From assembly GCA_013407085.1 (NCBI GenBank), contig JACCGJ010014220.1, positions 41,253 through 105,252 of the forward strand: a DNA stretch of 64,000 bases. Direction: 5' to 3'. Under the pieces are notes generated by a model. It saw nothing but the letters and a program-made list of their open reading frames with translations, made no database searches and was not told where the DNA came from. Source of the stretch: Atriophallophorus winterbourni. Its lineage: Eukaryota; Platyhelminthes; Trematoda; Plagiorchiida; Microphallidae. This document shows positions 33,340 through 43,965 of the stretch, one piece after another (position 1 is the stretch's first letter; each line of letters opens with the position of its first letter). Made by a program: the position numbers and the translations under genes.

Positions 33340-34200
33340 TTGGTTAATCACAAACATTTTCCAGTCTTGAATTTCGTCAGAAATGTTTTGGCTGTTCTGT
33401 GGTAAAACAAATCATGGTGGATGGTGTGCTATTTAATTACGTTAACTTTCGTGACTATCACGCTAAGTCTATGGAATCCTTTGTTTCAAACGCCAAATAT
33501 TAGGCAATTATTCCTTGAATCGATGGCTTCTCAATTTCGTTTTACCGCGATGATTAATCCCTTAGCCCCAAACATTTTATCAAATTTTACAGATTTGTTA
33601 GTATTACGTTTCGAATGACTCAACTGCGTCTTGTATAAAAAAATGTAACATCGAGTACCGAAATCCAGCCATTCAATATGTAACTAAATCCAGCCCCAAT
33701 AATATTGGCTTTTTAGAAAAAAGAATCGCTTCTTGTTCTTAGTTATTTTCCTCTAACCGGCGTCGTTATAAGATTTTCAACTACAAAATGGAAATCATTG
33801 ATTTCGAAAGAACAGACAAGTGGTTTGAATCGCCCAGCTGATTATCAGATATATTGCCCACTTTTTGGATCAGGTCCAAATGAATATTTTATTCCATCAG
33901 ACCGAGACCAAACATGACATTTCTTTAACTACAAAACCGTCAATCTTCCTAATGGCTCAATATTATTTTGTATATGTATTCAATGTCCTTATAGGAATAT
34001 CCCGTGGTGTTGTACATCTACGAGATTTTTATACCCTAATTACTTGAATCTTCAATATTGAAACACAAAAATTCATTTCAAAAGAACATGTTTCCATTGG
34101 AATGTGAAAAATGTTGCAAAAAGTTAAACAATTCCATTCTTCTTCAACTTTGGATTCATCAATTGAAATGGTCAACGCAAGAAAAAGGACCAGGTTTATG
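33340..34200 (-). repeat. Composite repeat X, partial copy (Xe, reversed)
   Basis: Resembles 57960-58500 in the same orientation, for example GGTGGATGGTGTGCTATT and TTAGGCAATTATTCCTTGAAT. It leads into a CR1 C-terminal fragment, as in the other X copies. Strongly diverged. Confidence 0.65.
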
Positions 34201-34239
34201 GATTAAGGGAAGGCTTTAAAATTGCTTGCAATGCAAAGC

Positions 34240-34760
34240 ACTGTACAAACGAGCTAGCGGCGTCTATTCGCACGTTGTTTCCCGTGAAACCTTCCCCATG
34301 CAATTAATTACGTATGTTAACTCGATGATAGGTTATTCAGTGCCAGCTTGGCAACGTGGACTTATCACAGAGCAACTAAAATGGTTGGCAGTTTCCGCAA
34401 CATAGAATATATTTATGGAATGGTACATATTAATTTGGATACATTGGATCGCAGAAGAGTTCGATTCGATCTAATCCTTGAAATAACCGTTTTCAAGAAG
34501 CGGCCAATCAGATGTCAATTGAAAGACCCGTATGAAGGTATTTTGCATTAGAACTACTTTAAATGACAAGTAGGCAGATTTAATTTTACAACCCAGCGAA
34601 ACTTGAAAGTTTGTAACCAAATCGTTCAGAAATATTTTCACATCATATCGAGACGATGCAAGAGATTTATTATAACTACCAGAAGTCTCTCTCTCTCTCT
34701 CGATGATTGTAAACAGTTACACTATTCTGTACAATAAATTCTTAAATCCTGCATTTTGAA
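34240..34760 (+). pseudogene. CR1-like C-terminal fragment with 3' tail (CR1-C)
   Basis: Plus-strand residues TYHRATKMVGSFRNIEYIYG and LDTLDRRRVRFDLIL match the end of the CR1 reverse-transcriptase region (IYHKATKIVTGLNNLPFEQR in the open copy). An upstream frame gives QLITYVNSMIGYSVPAW, the preceding family block, so a frameshift lies near 34350. The 3' flank ends in TGTACAATAAATTCTTAAAT, a CR1-type terminus. A CT microsatellite (34686-34701) is included. Confidence 0.75.
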
Positions 34761-35390
34761 TTGGCGTCATTATACAGCTTAACATCAGTGAGCCAAGACC
34801 AATTCGAACGCAACAAAACTTACAATTTGATCAATTATAAACTACGGATCGAATCATCCACGGTTTAATTTTCGGAATTGATGTCAGGACAATATTTAGA
34901 CGACGCTCAAATGTTTCTCTGGTCGAAATACTTAAACATTAATGTTATTTAATGATAAAATATAATATTAGAAGCACGGAACACTGATCAACAAAATAAA
35001 ATTTGAGAAATTCCATAACCGATTTAAATCTCTGGTTTGGACATCGAAACCTCATTACCGTTTAAATTTTTTATCAAAGTGTGAGTAAAATTGCAATCTT
35101 GATGATGATCGCGTATTAAGTTGAAATAATATATTTTTATTAAGCATCGCACTCTCTAACGAAATCCTCAATATTGAACCCATACAGCAACATATTTAGA
35201 TGCACTTGAGAAGAACTAATCTATTTTCGCTTTTCGCTTTGCGCCAAGTATTATCACAGATACATCCGCAATAGTTCCAAGAAAAGGACTAAAAAACAGC
35301 TGAAATATTGTTTTGGTTAATTTAGAATAGGCAAAAATGTTACCACAAGCACGCAGCATGATTCTCTAATTAGATGGAATGAGTAACTCA
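34760..35390. other. Nothing recognised
   Basis: AT-rich DNA without a long ORF or an identified repeat. Confidence 0.4.
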
Positions 35391-36345
35391 GACCGGCGCG
35401 ATGGTGGTGGCCCAATTGGAAACGTTTCACGTCCTAATTATCCTTCAATCCATCAAGCTTTGCAATTCAGGCTCTACTTGCGAACGCAATCTGTTAAGAA
35501 GTAATGTGGTTTGGCAGAACTTGGGGTCGGTCGTCAAGACATTGGGTAAACTGACTGCCATCGCTCGCAGTATTCGTGCGTCCGGACAAAAGAGTATCAA
35601 ATCGTTTTTAGTGTTTGACTTACTGCATCGCATTGATTTTGTTAGACTTGCAAGACTGGTACGTCTTGCAACCAATCGGGTGTCATCAGATTGAAACCAC
35701 TATCGTATGTCACATGCAATCGCACATAATGCTTGTAGCCATCATCCTTTAAGTTAACGACGACTGACCCCTGTAGTTCCTGGTCTTCACCCAGAAAGGT
35801 CTTAAGTCGAGATTGCGGTATAGTCAGGTCATTTACTGCACAACGTTAGTGTCGAATTGAATGATTTGGCAATTTGCATTGAGATCCAGCTTAATAGCAG
35901 CTACCGAATGTTCTCCTTGAAACTGAATAATTAACCATTGTGACTGAGCTTCAGTACACTGTGTATTATGTAGCTACCATTTTTGCTGTGGTGGATCGAC
36001 ACTCGCTAGACGGATGCCTTTTCTTCCCACAATAATGGCAAATCATCATTATATGTTTACATTCAGCATGATTTTTCTGATTAAGAACGCACCACCAACA
36101 TTAAAAACGTGAATATATCGGTGTATCATGATTGCGGATTCTGTCGACAGTAGCCAATGTATAAATTGACGGTTGAGCAATGACGCGTTTACTTGTACCC
36201 TCTTCAGTATTCCATCATTTATTTCGACTGATTCTATTCCAGTCACTTTTGCAAATGCTGTCTCAAGTGTCAACTCAATTTTGTCAGTGTACGGCGTACA
36301 ATCCTTGTGTATCAAATGCCAGCAACCGCAGATCACATAGCATAT
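35390..36345 (-). pseudogene. Gypsy-like LTR retrotransposon remnant
   Basis: Minus-strand fragments appear in the expected order. A Cys/His cluster resembling the gag zinc knuckle (CGCWHLIHKDC) lies at about 36.33 kb. A degenerate protease-like stretch (IKLDLNANCQIIQFDTN, then IPQSRLKTFLGEDQEL and VRLHVTYDSGFNLMTPDWL) lies at about 35.95-35.65 kb. The start of a Gypsy-type reverse transcriptase follows (VEPELQSLMD, stop, RIIRT, stop, NVSNWATTIAPV), matching the pattern V-E-x-E-L ... W-A-x-P-I. Stops and frame changes are many. No LTRs were found. The protease assignment is weaker than the polymerase one. Confidence 0.5.
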
Positions 36346-36349
36346 GTTT

Positions 36350-36960
36350 GCTCGTTCTTACAAAATAACGAATCTCCGTCAGGCGTCTGAGTTCGGCAAC
36401 AAAATGGGCGATCGAAAACCCTTCAATTCGAATTCGGGTATCAAAATTGAAACGTTATATAATTACCGAGGGTTTGGGATTAAAGTGTGCAAGTGTACGA
36501 TTTTAAACATGGCAAGTCTAAGCTAACCACACTTCTCAACAAACCGTACGCTTGGCTTCACATATACTCAGTATTATGCTCGCCTTTTTCTTATCTTCCG
36601 CTATGTCATTCGTGGCCAAAAGCAATTCACTCGTTCTACATTGACTTCTCAAGCGGACAAAATTAAGAATAATCTGCGATTTTGTCAGCGATCATCATTG
36701 TGTTGAGACAGAAATATATTACGTACTCCACCCATTGTAATATATATAGGCACTCCGGTTACGCGACGTAATTGGGTATAAGCTGCCATCTCGGTCGTCA
36801 CGACTTATTTTTATTACCAAGGCAGTCCCAACCGTGGGTAAGAGAAAAAACAACATTCACAACCGGTTTATTGAATGAATTAATATCACGAAACTCATTT
36901 TATGCATCCCCGATCAATATTGATGGATGATTGATCGTTATTGCGGACATAACAATTCTG
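36350..36960. other. Nothing recognised
   Basis: No ORF with familiar similarity. It may include more of the decayed Gypsy element on the minus strand. Confidence 0.35.
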
Positions 36961-36964
36961 TTAC

Positions 36965-37200
36965 TAAACAAGGTTACACTTGTATGCCAACTGTTATATA
37001 GGGTTCGTACAACGAACCACGATGCTTAGACACGGAATCACAAAGTGATTTTTGGTCAAGCACTCAAAGCTCTTAGGGATAACCAAAGTAATGTGTTGCT
37101 CACATCCCCATTCCTTACACACCAGTTTTCTTGTAAGTGGTGTGTAAGGTAAGGGGATGTGAGCAACACATAACTTTAGTTCTGTTACTAATTACGCAAT
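36965..37200. repeat. Family B unit, inverted halves joined at a hairpin (B6)
   Basis: 36965-37124 is a minus-strand B-unit flank (TTCGTACAACGAACCACGAT, then ATCACAAAGTGAT). 37138-37200 is a plus-strand flank. Their joined ends form a 34-bp near-perfect inverted repeat (37091-37124 with 37138-37171) around a 13-base loop. The loop lies where the hammerhead core would be, so the ribozyme has been lost. Confidence 0.65.
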
Positions 37201-37930
37201 GTGGTTGTTCAACAGTGTTACAATGCCTGCCAATCAACACTGCACGCATATCGGGCAAAATATGTAGGCAGGATTTAATAAACCACTGGTTTTTGAATAA
37301 TTGGCTATCAGCAACTTAAGTCAAATTTCCGTCTCCCGTCTCGAAACAATATTCACATCTATCTTCCTGGGCTAGTGGCGTTCAACCAATGCTCTCATTT
37401 TTTCGCGATGTCCATTTGATCGTAGAATTGAGATTCGGATAGATATATATATATATATAGAATATAATATATATATATACTTATAATGAGACTATATATA
37501 TATTATATATATAATCGTGTACTGAATTCTGACAGCTACTAGTAACCTATTATTGAATTCTAAGGAATTAGTGTGAATTTGACCATAACCCTTTAATGTA
37601 CGATCAATCATTTTGATACATGTTTACTATCATTCTCCCATCTATTTTTTCACTACGTACATTCGATATAGTTCTAACTTGCGAAAACTGACACCGATCT
37701 TCTGTTAAGATAAATCCAATAAGTATTGTTCCTGATGTATCGTAAACACACATGTTTTCATACCTTGTAGCGTAACCGCTTCAACAAGGAAAGCTTGGGT
37801 ACATTTCGACGTTGCAGAGCAGATTATTTATAAAAATATTAACGTGAGTAGTATCTGACTATGAACGTGTGATGTTGCTTGTACGAAAATATTCTTAGCC
37901 TCATCAAGCATTTTACTGCGTGCTAAATTC
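37200..37930. other. No gene; AT microsatellite at 37440-37513
   Basis: Contains an interrupted TA dinucleotide tract of about 75 bases. No ORF or recognised element elsewhere. Confidence 0.5.
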
Positions 37931-38140
37931 ACCTGTCAAGGTTTCCCACCTTAAACACGTGTTTCGACAAAAGCGATTAAACAGGTTGTTCGTACCAGCC
38001 TTATCGAACAGTGGCATACTAGCGCTGCTTGATTACCATTCCCCCACTGTTTCAAGCGCATGCGAATCCTGATTTTACTGTCCCAACCTGATGAGTGCAA
38101 ACAGCACGAAACCAGTAGTGGTGTGTGTGTGTGTGTGAGG
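37930..38140 (+). repeat. Family B unit (B7)
   Basis: Carries the B flank (GGTTGTTCGTACCAGCC and AACAGTGGCATACTAGCG) upstream of a hammerhead core at 38084-38121, and a GT microsatellite immediately downstream. The upstream half resembles the part that lies downstream of the ribozyme in other copies, as expected if units were once tandem. Confidence 0.65.
38084..38121 (+). ncRNA. Hammerhead ribozyme motif, family B, copy B7
   Basis: CTGATGA at 38088-38094, stem II GTGC/GCAC, GAAAC at 38108-38112 and an AGTA cleavage segment with predicted cut after A38117. Stem I CAAC/GTGG has one mismatch. The stem III segment ACCAGT is no longer a full palindrome but keeps AC/GT. Probably weak or inactive. 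Confidence 0.55.
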
Positions 38141-39320
38141 AAAAAGCATTCAAATGATTTTTTGTCTTAGCGTATGTCTGAACACATGCTTAAAAATAGA
38201 AATATTCTCCCGACGGAATAGTGCTGAACGTGCCCCGTTCACTTGATGAGATTGAATAAGACTGACGCTTGCCTTCGATGTCTCTTACCCGAATATGTAA
38301 TTTGGAACTTTATTTGGGTGAAAAGTGTTTTCTAACCTGGATGTGTTTCGTTCAATATTTCCGTGCGAAAAGTTCCTCTTTGTTTTGAATTTTCACTACA
38401 ACGACTGTTTTCCAGTGTACTGAAATAGAGTAGTATCTACTATGTGCTCTGAAAATGTCTGTGATCACTGCATATATTTAGGTGTCTAACGATAGGATCA
38501 TTCGTGGAGAGAAGGTATCAGCACTGCTGAATTGTTCCTTACAAAGCGCTCAGCAATGTGCTCAGCATTGCAAACGTTACAGACAATCTCGTAGCAGAGT
38601 AAATGATCACTTAGTGCACATTGCGGTGGGGGTACACAACAATTTTAAATAAGATCTCGACGTTGCATGCACTGGAAGTTCACGGAAAACCGGTCAGTTA
38701 TTTCGTATGTCTTAAGGGAAAGTAGGGGCAACATAATTCATGAGGAGCCCACTTTAGGTAATTTTATTCTTAATTATCCAGTGCATGCTAATCATGATCA
38801 ATCATTGCGAAATGTTTGTACAATCAAATGTACAAATGTCATTATACGAAAAATAATGTAATTACGAGAAGGAAAAATCAATGAATGTAACAGAAAGCAC
38901 TGAAGCTAAAAGACTAATGTTTATCGAAAATGCGTGATGTTCAGCGTTGTGGATTTTCCTAAAATTTTCTTTTTGTTCTGTTCAAAATAAATGAGTCTAA
39001 CCTGAATATCAACTCCATATAAATCATTTTGAATTATCACACTCTAGTATCGCTTTGAATGAGTCTCAGCATGATTAGCTTGTCTAGTTAGGAAACAAAA
39101 TTTCGTATATCACATCCTGGAGACTAAGGTATTTCTCGATGATTTGCAACGAATTTTAAGCCTACGCGAGGCAGCAAACTTGCGGAGAATTCACCTAGCG
39201 TCTTGTTGGTGTCACATACGAGTGCCTGTAGCAACCCATCATTTCGGTAAACACTTTTACGGATAGCTAGGAACAAAGCAATTAAATGGTGAATTTGAGG
39301 GCGTTTTTACTATAAAACTG
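38140..39320. other. Nothing recognised
   Basis: Over 1 kb without a convincing ORF, RNA gene or repeat partner. The last 150 bases may belong to the CR1 fragment that follows. Confidence 0.4.
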
Positions 39321-39323
39321 CTT

Positions 39324-39615
39324 TTCACACGCTCGCCACCCCGTGCCAGTCGGAAACACGAACTTTCAGTGCTTATTCCCACTTCAAGACTGAACTGTCG
39401 AAGATATTCGTATGCTGTACGTGTAAGTTTCACATGGAACACCCTCCCCTCCACTGTTACACACTCAGCCAACCTGGATATTTTTAAAGCTAATTTGGAC
39501 AAACACTTGAGAGACAACCCAAACTTTGATACGATTTACACTACATGAGTTTTCCTGTTCATCTTTTTATCGAATATACCTTATAACTCCATCCTATGGT
39601 TATTGTTAAGCTAAA
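39324..39615 (+). pseudogene. CR1-like C-terminal fragment and 3' end
   Basis: One frame from 39324 to the stop at 39546-39548 encodes SRLNCRRYSYAVRVSFTWNT and DIFKANLDKHLRDNPNFDT. It is close to SRLNCRRHFFAVRVCFLWNS at the end of the open CR1 copy. The following untranslated bases (CCTATGGTTATTGTTAAG) match the 3' end of CR1-A in reverse. The rest of the element is absent or unrecognisable. Confidence 0.8.
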
Positions 39616-39619
39616 TGCT

Positions 39620-40400
39620 TTTTAGACCATTACAACGTTGAATCACGTTGAATCACATCCCATCCACAAGTTCGATATAATACAACTTTAATGGACAGCA
39701 ATGCATACAGCTTTACAGATAAACACAGAATATATTAATAATTATAATAATCTTCAGTGTTCGAAAACGCTATGTGATACTCAAATATGCCATACTCACC
39801 AAAACGTTTATATTATATCTCACAATCTCTGGTATTTTTCCATTTTATACTATTTTAAGCACGTACACTAAAACAACGACTTTGAAACTATTCAATGTGT
39901 GTTAAAGTTTTAAAATTAAGTACTGTTCCGTTAATTGAGTTCAAATCACTTCCGTTATTCTAAATAAACTACGGAAGTTGGAATACGAACTCAACGAAAT
40001 TCGGAAGAATAAATAATTTGTTACTCAAGTTCGCAATACCTTGCAACCATCGACTGTCCTTTTGGATGATAATTCACAACTCGACAAGGATATACTTCAA
40101 TCAACTGCCAAGTTCGTTGAATCAATTTGCACATAAATTTGTCAAAGAGACTCGTCATCCAAAATGTTATACTGTTCAATATAAATAGCAGGTACCATTT
40201 ACACGATCCAAAAGCTGCTATCTGTTCCATTCATGGCTTCTCATTAGATTGGAATTTAGTACGCGCTTGTGGCTGTACAACACCATCGGATATTCGTATG
40301 AGAACAAAATATTTATGAAAAGTTACGACGTTGGGAAGATCGACACTTCTAGTAGTCGAACAAATGTCACGTATTGTTTCGGTATGATAGAAGAATGTTC
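39620..40400. other. Nothing recognised
   Basis: AT-rich spacer. Short ORFs on both strands lack family similarity. Confidence 0.4.
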
Positions 40401-40401
40401 G

Positions 40402-41095
40402 TTAGGATAAACATTGTGTTATATAAACGTGATGTCGGGTGGAGTTACTACGCATGAATAAATCCAGTTTGTTCGTGAAAATCATTTCACTAGATGATTG
40501 TACAACATCTAACGATAGGGAGATCCATATGAAAAAACGCGCACCCAATAGAAAAATCGACGGCATTTCCAGTGAGAATATGGTTGAAAGCCTGTGGCAT
40601 GGCTTCACCGAATGCGAAATAGATGTCTCAGAGGGTTCATCTTTGAGTTCATCATTTTATAAGTTAGCATTAGATCCAATCAAACCCGTCTGCGAGGCAG
40701 TGTATCCGAATTAAATGAACCAGTAGATTCTCATATTGTAGGTTGCGGGATAGCCAAATATTTTAGTTGCTCTGTGATAAATCCCCCTGAGCAGCTTGAT
40801 ATCCATTAAAACCCATGATGCACCAGCTTACACTGAATAATCCATCACTGGGATAACATACGCATTTACGAGAATGCGAAATGTTTCACTAGAAAAACGC
40901 CCGAAAATACGCTGAAGCTTAACTAGGATGTGGCTAGCTCTGTTGCACACTGCTTCGCTTGCATGCTATACTGAATATGTCCACTAATGTATACACCAAG
41001 CTCCTTTTTTGCCCATTCCCATTGTTGCAATAGACAATGGAAACATTTTACCATTTTGCAACATTTTGCACTTTCTGATGTGAATACTCGAGAAG
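40402..41095 (-). pseudogene. CR1-like fragment within repeat X (CR1-D)
   Basis: Minus-strand CR1 polymerase C-terminal part. AKCCKMVK (41.06 kb) and KKELGVYISG (41.0 kb) correspond to CKMLQVGK and KDLGILVSG of the open copy. The chain continues through GFITEQLKYLA (40.78 kb) to ARFFIWISLSLDVVQSSSEM and NKLDLFM (40.5-40.4 kb), the C-terminus. Frameshifts are frequent. Confidence 0.75.
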
Positions 41096-41414
41096 AAGAA
41101 GAAGAATGACTTTATTCGTGTTCACGAATTTTCAGCAATAGATTAATTTCTCCACATAATACCAATACAAAAATATGTATAGCGTGCGCACAATGAAATA
41201 ATGCATAGGCCAATGAAGTGTTCAGGTTACCAAACACTCGGCTAGACAAATGTGCTGGATTTTGAATCGAAGTTCGCGTCTACTCGCTACTTTTATAAGT
41301 AGCTGAAGGGACTAAACTAAGTCTCAACTGATCCAACGGCGTATTGCCGCGAGGGTTATTACAACCCCTGGATAGATCAGAGTAGAATACCATTCCGAAA
41401 CGCTAAAATCTCGC

Positions 41415-41469
41415 CGGAAGCACAGGACCGTTTTCGAGGTTTTTGCCTCTCATCAGCTATGCGTATCCG
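41415..41469 (-). ncRNA. Hammerhead ribozyme, family C, inverted unit (C1)
   Basis: On the minus strand: CGGA/TCCG and GCATAG/CTGTGC stem I, CTGATGA, stem II GAGG/CCTC, then GAAAAC in place of GAAACC, so the stem III palindrome is altered. Predicted cut between 41425 and 41426. Probably weakened. Confidence 0.7.
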
Positions 41470-41599
41470 CTGGACTCTTCGCGTTTCGAACTAGTATTTG
41501 TGTAGACGGATTGCGCTACTTATAAAGTAGCGAGTAGAACCGAACTTCGATTCAATTGCGCATCCGTCTACACAAATACTAGTCGAACGCGAGAGGCAG

Positions 41600-41652
41600 C
41601 GGATACGCATAGCTGATGAGAGGCAAAACTCGAAACCGTTCCTGTGCTTCCG
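41600..41652 (+). ncRNA. Hammerhead ribozyme, family C, unit C2
   Basis: CTGATGA at 41613-41619, a shortened stem II (GAG/CTC), GAAAC, ACCGTTC with cut expected after C41641, and stem I GCATAG/CTGTGC plus CGGA/TCCG. One base of the stem III palindrome is changed. Confidence 0.75.
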
Positions 41653-41854
41653 GTGAGATTTTAGCGTTTCTGAATGGTATTCTGCTTCGAACTAGCATGG
41701 GGTTGTAATAACCCTCGCGGCAACAGGCCGTTCGATCAGTTGGGGCTTAGTTTAGTCCCTTCAGCTACTTATAAAGTAGCGAGTTGACGCGAACTTCGAT
41801 TCACATTGCGCCATCCGTCTACACAAATACCAGTTCGAAACGCTAAGAGTCCAG

Positions 41855-41909
41855 CGGATACGCATAGCTGATGAGAGGCAAAAACCTCGAAACCGGTCCT
41901 GTGCTTCCG
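41855..41909 (+). ncRNA. Hammerhead ribozyme, family C, unit C3 (best copy)
   Basis: A complete type I motif. Stem I consists of CGGA/TCCG and GCATAG/CTGTGC with a small internal loop. Box CTGATGA is at 41868-41874. Stem II GAGG/CCTC is a perfect 4-bp helix. GAAAC is at 41889-41893 and ACCGGTC carries the palindrome ACCGGT, with cut after C41898 (GTC). It has every residue expected of an active hammerhead. Confidence 0.85.
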
Positions 41910-42120
41910 GTGAGATTTTAGCGTTTCGGAATGGTATTCTACTTCGAACTATCCTGGGGTTGTAATAACCCTCGCGACAATACGCCGTTCGATCAGTTGC
42001 GGCTTAGTTTAGTCCCTTCAGCTACTTATAAAGTAGCGAGTAGACGAGAACTGCGATGTCAGAATTGCGCAAGTCCGTCTACACAATACTAGTTTCGAAA
42101 CGACGCGGAAGAGTCCAGTC

Positions 42121-42180
42121 GATAGCGCATACTGATGAGAAGGCAAAAACCGCGAAAACCGTCGACCTGTGCTTTTCCGA
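42121..42180 (+). ncRNA. Decayed hammerhead, family C, unit C4
   Basis: CTGATGA is kept at 42132-42138, but extra bases disturb stem I, stem II (GAAGG with CCGC) and the GAAAC segment. Expected to be inactive. Confidence 0.55.
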
Positions 42181-42289
42181 GTGAGATTTTAGGCGGTTCG
42201 GATTGGTATTCTAACTCAAATGTGACGGGAATAAAAAAGAATTAAAAAACAGGACATCTCAGCGTGAATTAAAAATAGGTGAGCGTTTC

Positions 42290-43440
42290 TCAACTTCATA
42301 GCATCAATGAATTAGTTTCGTTATATAATGCAAATAAAATATAATATATGAAGTGCCACACAATAAAGTAATACTTGGGCTAAAAAAGTGTCAGGTTACC
42401 ATGGGCTAGACAAATGTTAGGGGAATTTGAAAAATTAACTCGAAAAATAACTGGGGCATCGTGACATCATTAGAAAATTGTCAAGCGTTCTTTCAACACT
42501 GTAACAGCTTTATATTGCTGTCCCATGTATCGGGCATGAATTCGTTAGTTGAACCTGATTTGAAAGTTGATCATCAATCTGATAACCAGCTGGGGCGATT
42601 CGAAACACTTGTCTGTTGTTTTGAAATCGAAGATTTTAATTTTGTAATCGGCAAAGCTTATAAGGACTTCGTCTAAAGAAAACAACGAAGAACCAAAAGC
42701 GATTAATTAGCTGAAAAGCCTAAAATGTTGGAGCTGGATTAACTTACATATTGTATTGCTGGAGTTATGAAGTAGATGTTCTATTTTCTTTCTTAAACAA
42801 TTCAAGTTGTATCACGCATAAAATACCAGTAACAAATCTGTATGATTTAAGAAAATGCTTGGGACTGACGAAATAATCATCGCCAAAAAAAAGGAAATTC
42901 GGAAGTTATCGATTCAAGGATTAATTGCGTAATATTTGGCGTCCGACACACATGCTTACATAGACTAAATATAATAGTCAGAAAAGGAAACGTAATTTAA
43001 TAGCACAACATCCAACATCTCTTTTTTTGTTTTAATACAAAAAAAGCGAATTAATTTCTCACGGATGTCAAGTCACGGTAATCAAGACTAGACAATTGTT
43101 TTATTTAACTAGTACAGCCTAAACGCATCTACATAAAACTGTCAGTGATATCTGAAGGTATATTATCTTCAAGGTGTAGCAAGTCAAACCAGAAAGTTTT
43201 AATTTGTGTATAAATCCCTATTTAAAAATGGGTTAGGATAATACTTATCGCTTCAGTACCGCCTTCGATATGCGGTTTGCATAATGTGTCTACAGTATTC
43301 CGTTGGTTCGATGTAGCCTACTTAACCCGGTTCAAATGGAAGTTTCAGAATATACATGATATAAAATTTGTGTTAACGATGATCATTCGCTATTTACCAT
43401 TATCCAGCAATTCATGAAAACGGTAAACCACCCGATATCA
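42290..43440. repeat. Composite repeat X, distal part (Xd)
   Basis: Matches 52700-53545 directly and 57611-58320 in reverse. Landmarks: GTATCACGC near 42812, AAATGCTTGGGACTGACGAA, GGCGTCCGACACACATGC and GTTCAAATGGAAGTTTCAGA. A 71-codon frame (42461-42676) lies inside, but it is not shared with any known protein. Confidence 0.75.
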
Positions 43441-43609
43441 TAATACTTTTACGAGCATCTTACATTAACGACAGAAGAATCTGCGATATGCATATCTCGC
43501 TTGACATTCAACATTTCACGTTAATTTGCTGTTCACGATCTGGGCTCTCAACATTTGGAAATTTATTGTAAATTTTTCTGGACCGATGGATAAATCATAA
43601 CCATTTTGT

Positions 43610-43965
43610 AACAAAGTTATACTTGAATGCTACTGTTACTAGTGTCCGTACAACGAACCACGATATTTAAACACAGAATCACAAAGTCTTTCTTAAACAA
43701 ACACTCAAGGCGCTCATGGGTGACCAATGTAATGTGTTCCACACATCCCCACTACCGGTTTCTGACTGTTTGCCGTCATCAGATAGAGGCAGTGAGATTG
43801 CGTTCAATGAGCCTTGTAACAGTGAATAAAAAACTAACAAAATTTTACTTGAATGTCACTGTTAAAAAAGGGGTCCGTACAACGGAACACCATGTATACA
43901 CACTTGATCAGAAAGTGATTGCAAGTAAAACACTTAATTCGATTTTGTTCACCTGCTTCTACTGA
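43610..43965 (-). repeat. Family B tandem dimer with one hammerhead (B8)
   Basis: The landmark GTCCGTACAACG occurs at 43644 and again at 43873, giving a period of 229 bp with the hammerhead between. The flanking AACAGT-GACATTCAAGTA motif is also repeated. Read on the minus strand the order is partial unit, ribozyme, partial unit, so this is slightly more than one monomer of a tandem array. The arrangement resembles retrozymes, non-autonomous hammerhead repeats described in animals. Confidence 0.75.
43749..43786 (-). ncRNA. Hammerhead ribozyme, family B, copy B8
   Basis: On the minus strand: CTAT (stem I), CTGATGA, stem II GGC/GTC (one G-U wobble), GAAAC, ACCGGTA and GTGG. CTAT pairs with GTGG through two G-U pairs, in place of CCAC in other copies. 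The stem III palindrome ACCGGT and the GTA cleavage triplet are intact, with the predicted cut between 43752 and 43753. Confidence 0.65.

Larger units (their letters stand above)
41265..42225. repeat. Hammerhead satellite array, family C
   Basis: Four related units. The first is inverted (about 41265-41505) and the next three are on the plus strand, with ribozyme boxes at 41613, 41868 and 42132, a period of 255 to 264 bp. Shared landmarks are GCTACTTATAAAGTAGCGAG (itself palindromic), GGGGTTGTAATAACCCTCGC and CATCCGTCTACACAAATAC. Each unit holds one hammerhead motif. The last unit is noticeably degraded by small insertions. There is no ORF. It lies between two parts of repeat X. Confidence 0.88.

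Noticed and set aside
39257..39517. 86-codon minus-strand ORF
   Set aside because: Overlaps a CR1 C-terminus on the plus strand that has clear family similarity; the minus frame has none.
40439..40714. 91-codon plus-strand ORF
   Set aside because: Antisense to a recognisable CR1 C-terminus (ARFFIWISLSLDVVQ).
41265..42225. CRISPR-like array
   Set aside because: The repeats are about 257 bp, contain a ribozyme and have no short regular spacers. The genome is clearly eukaryotic.
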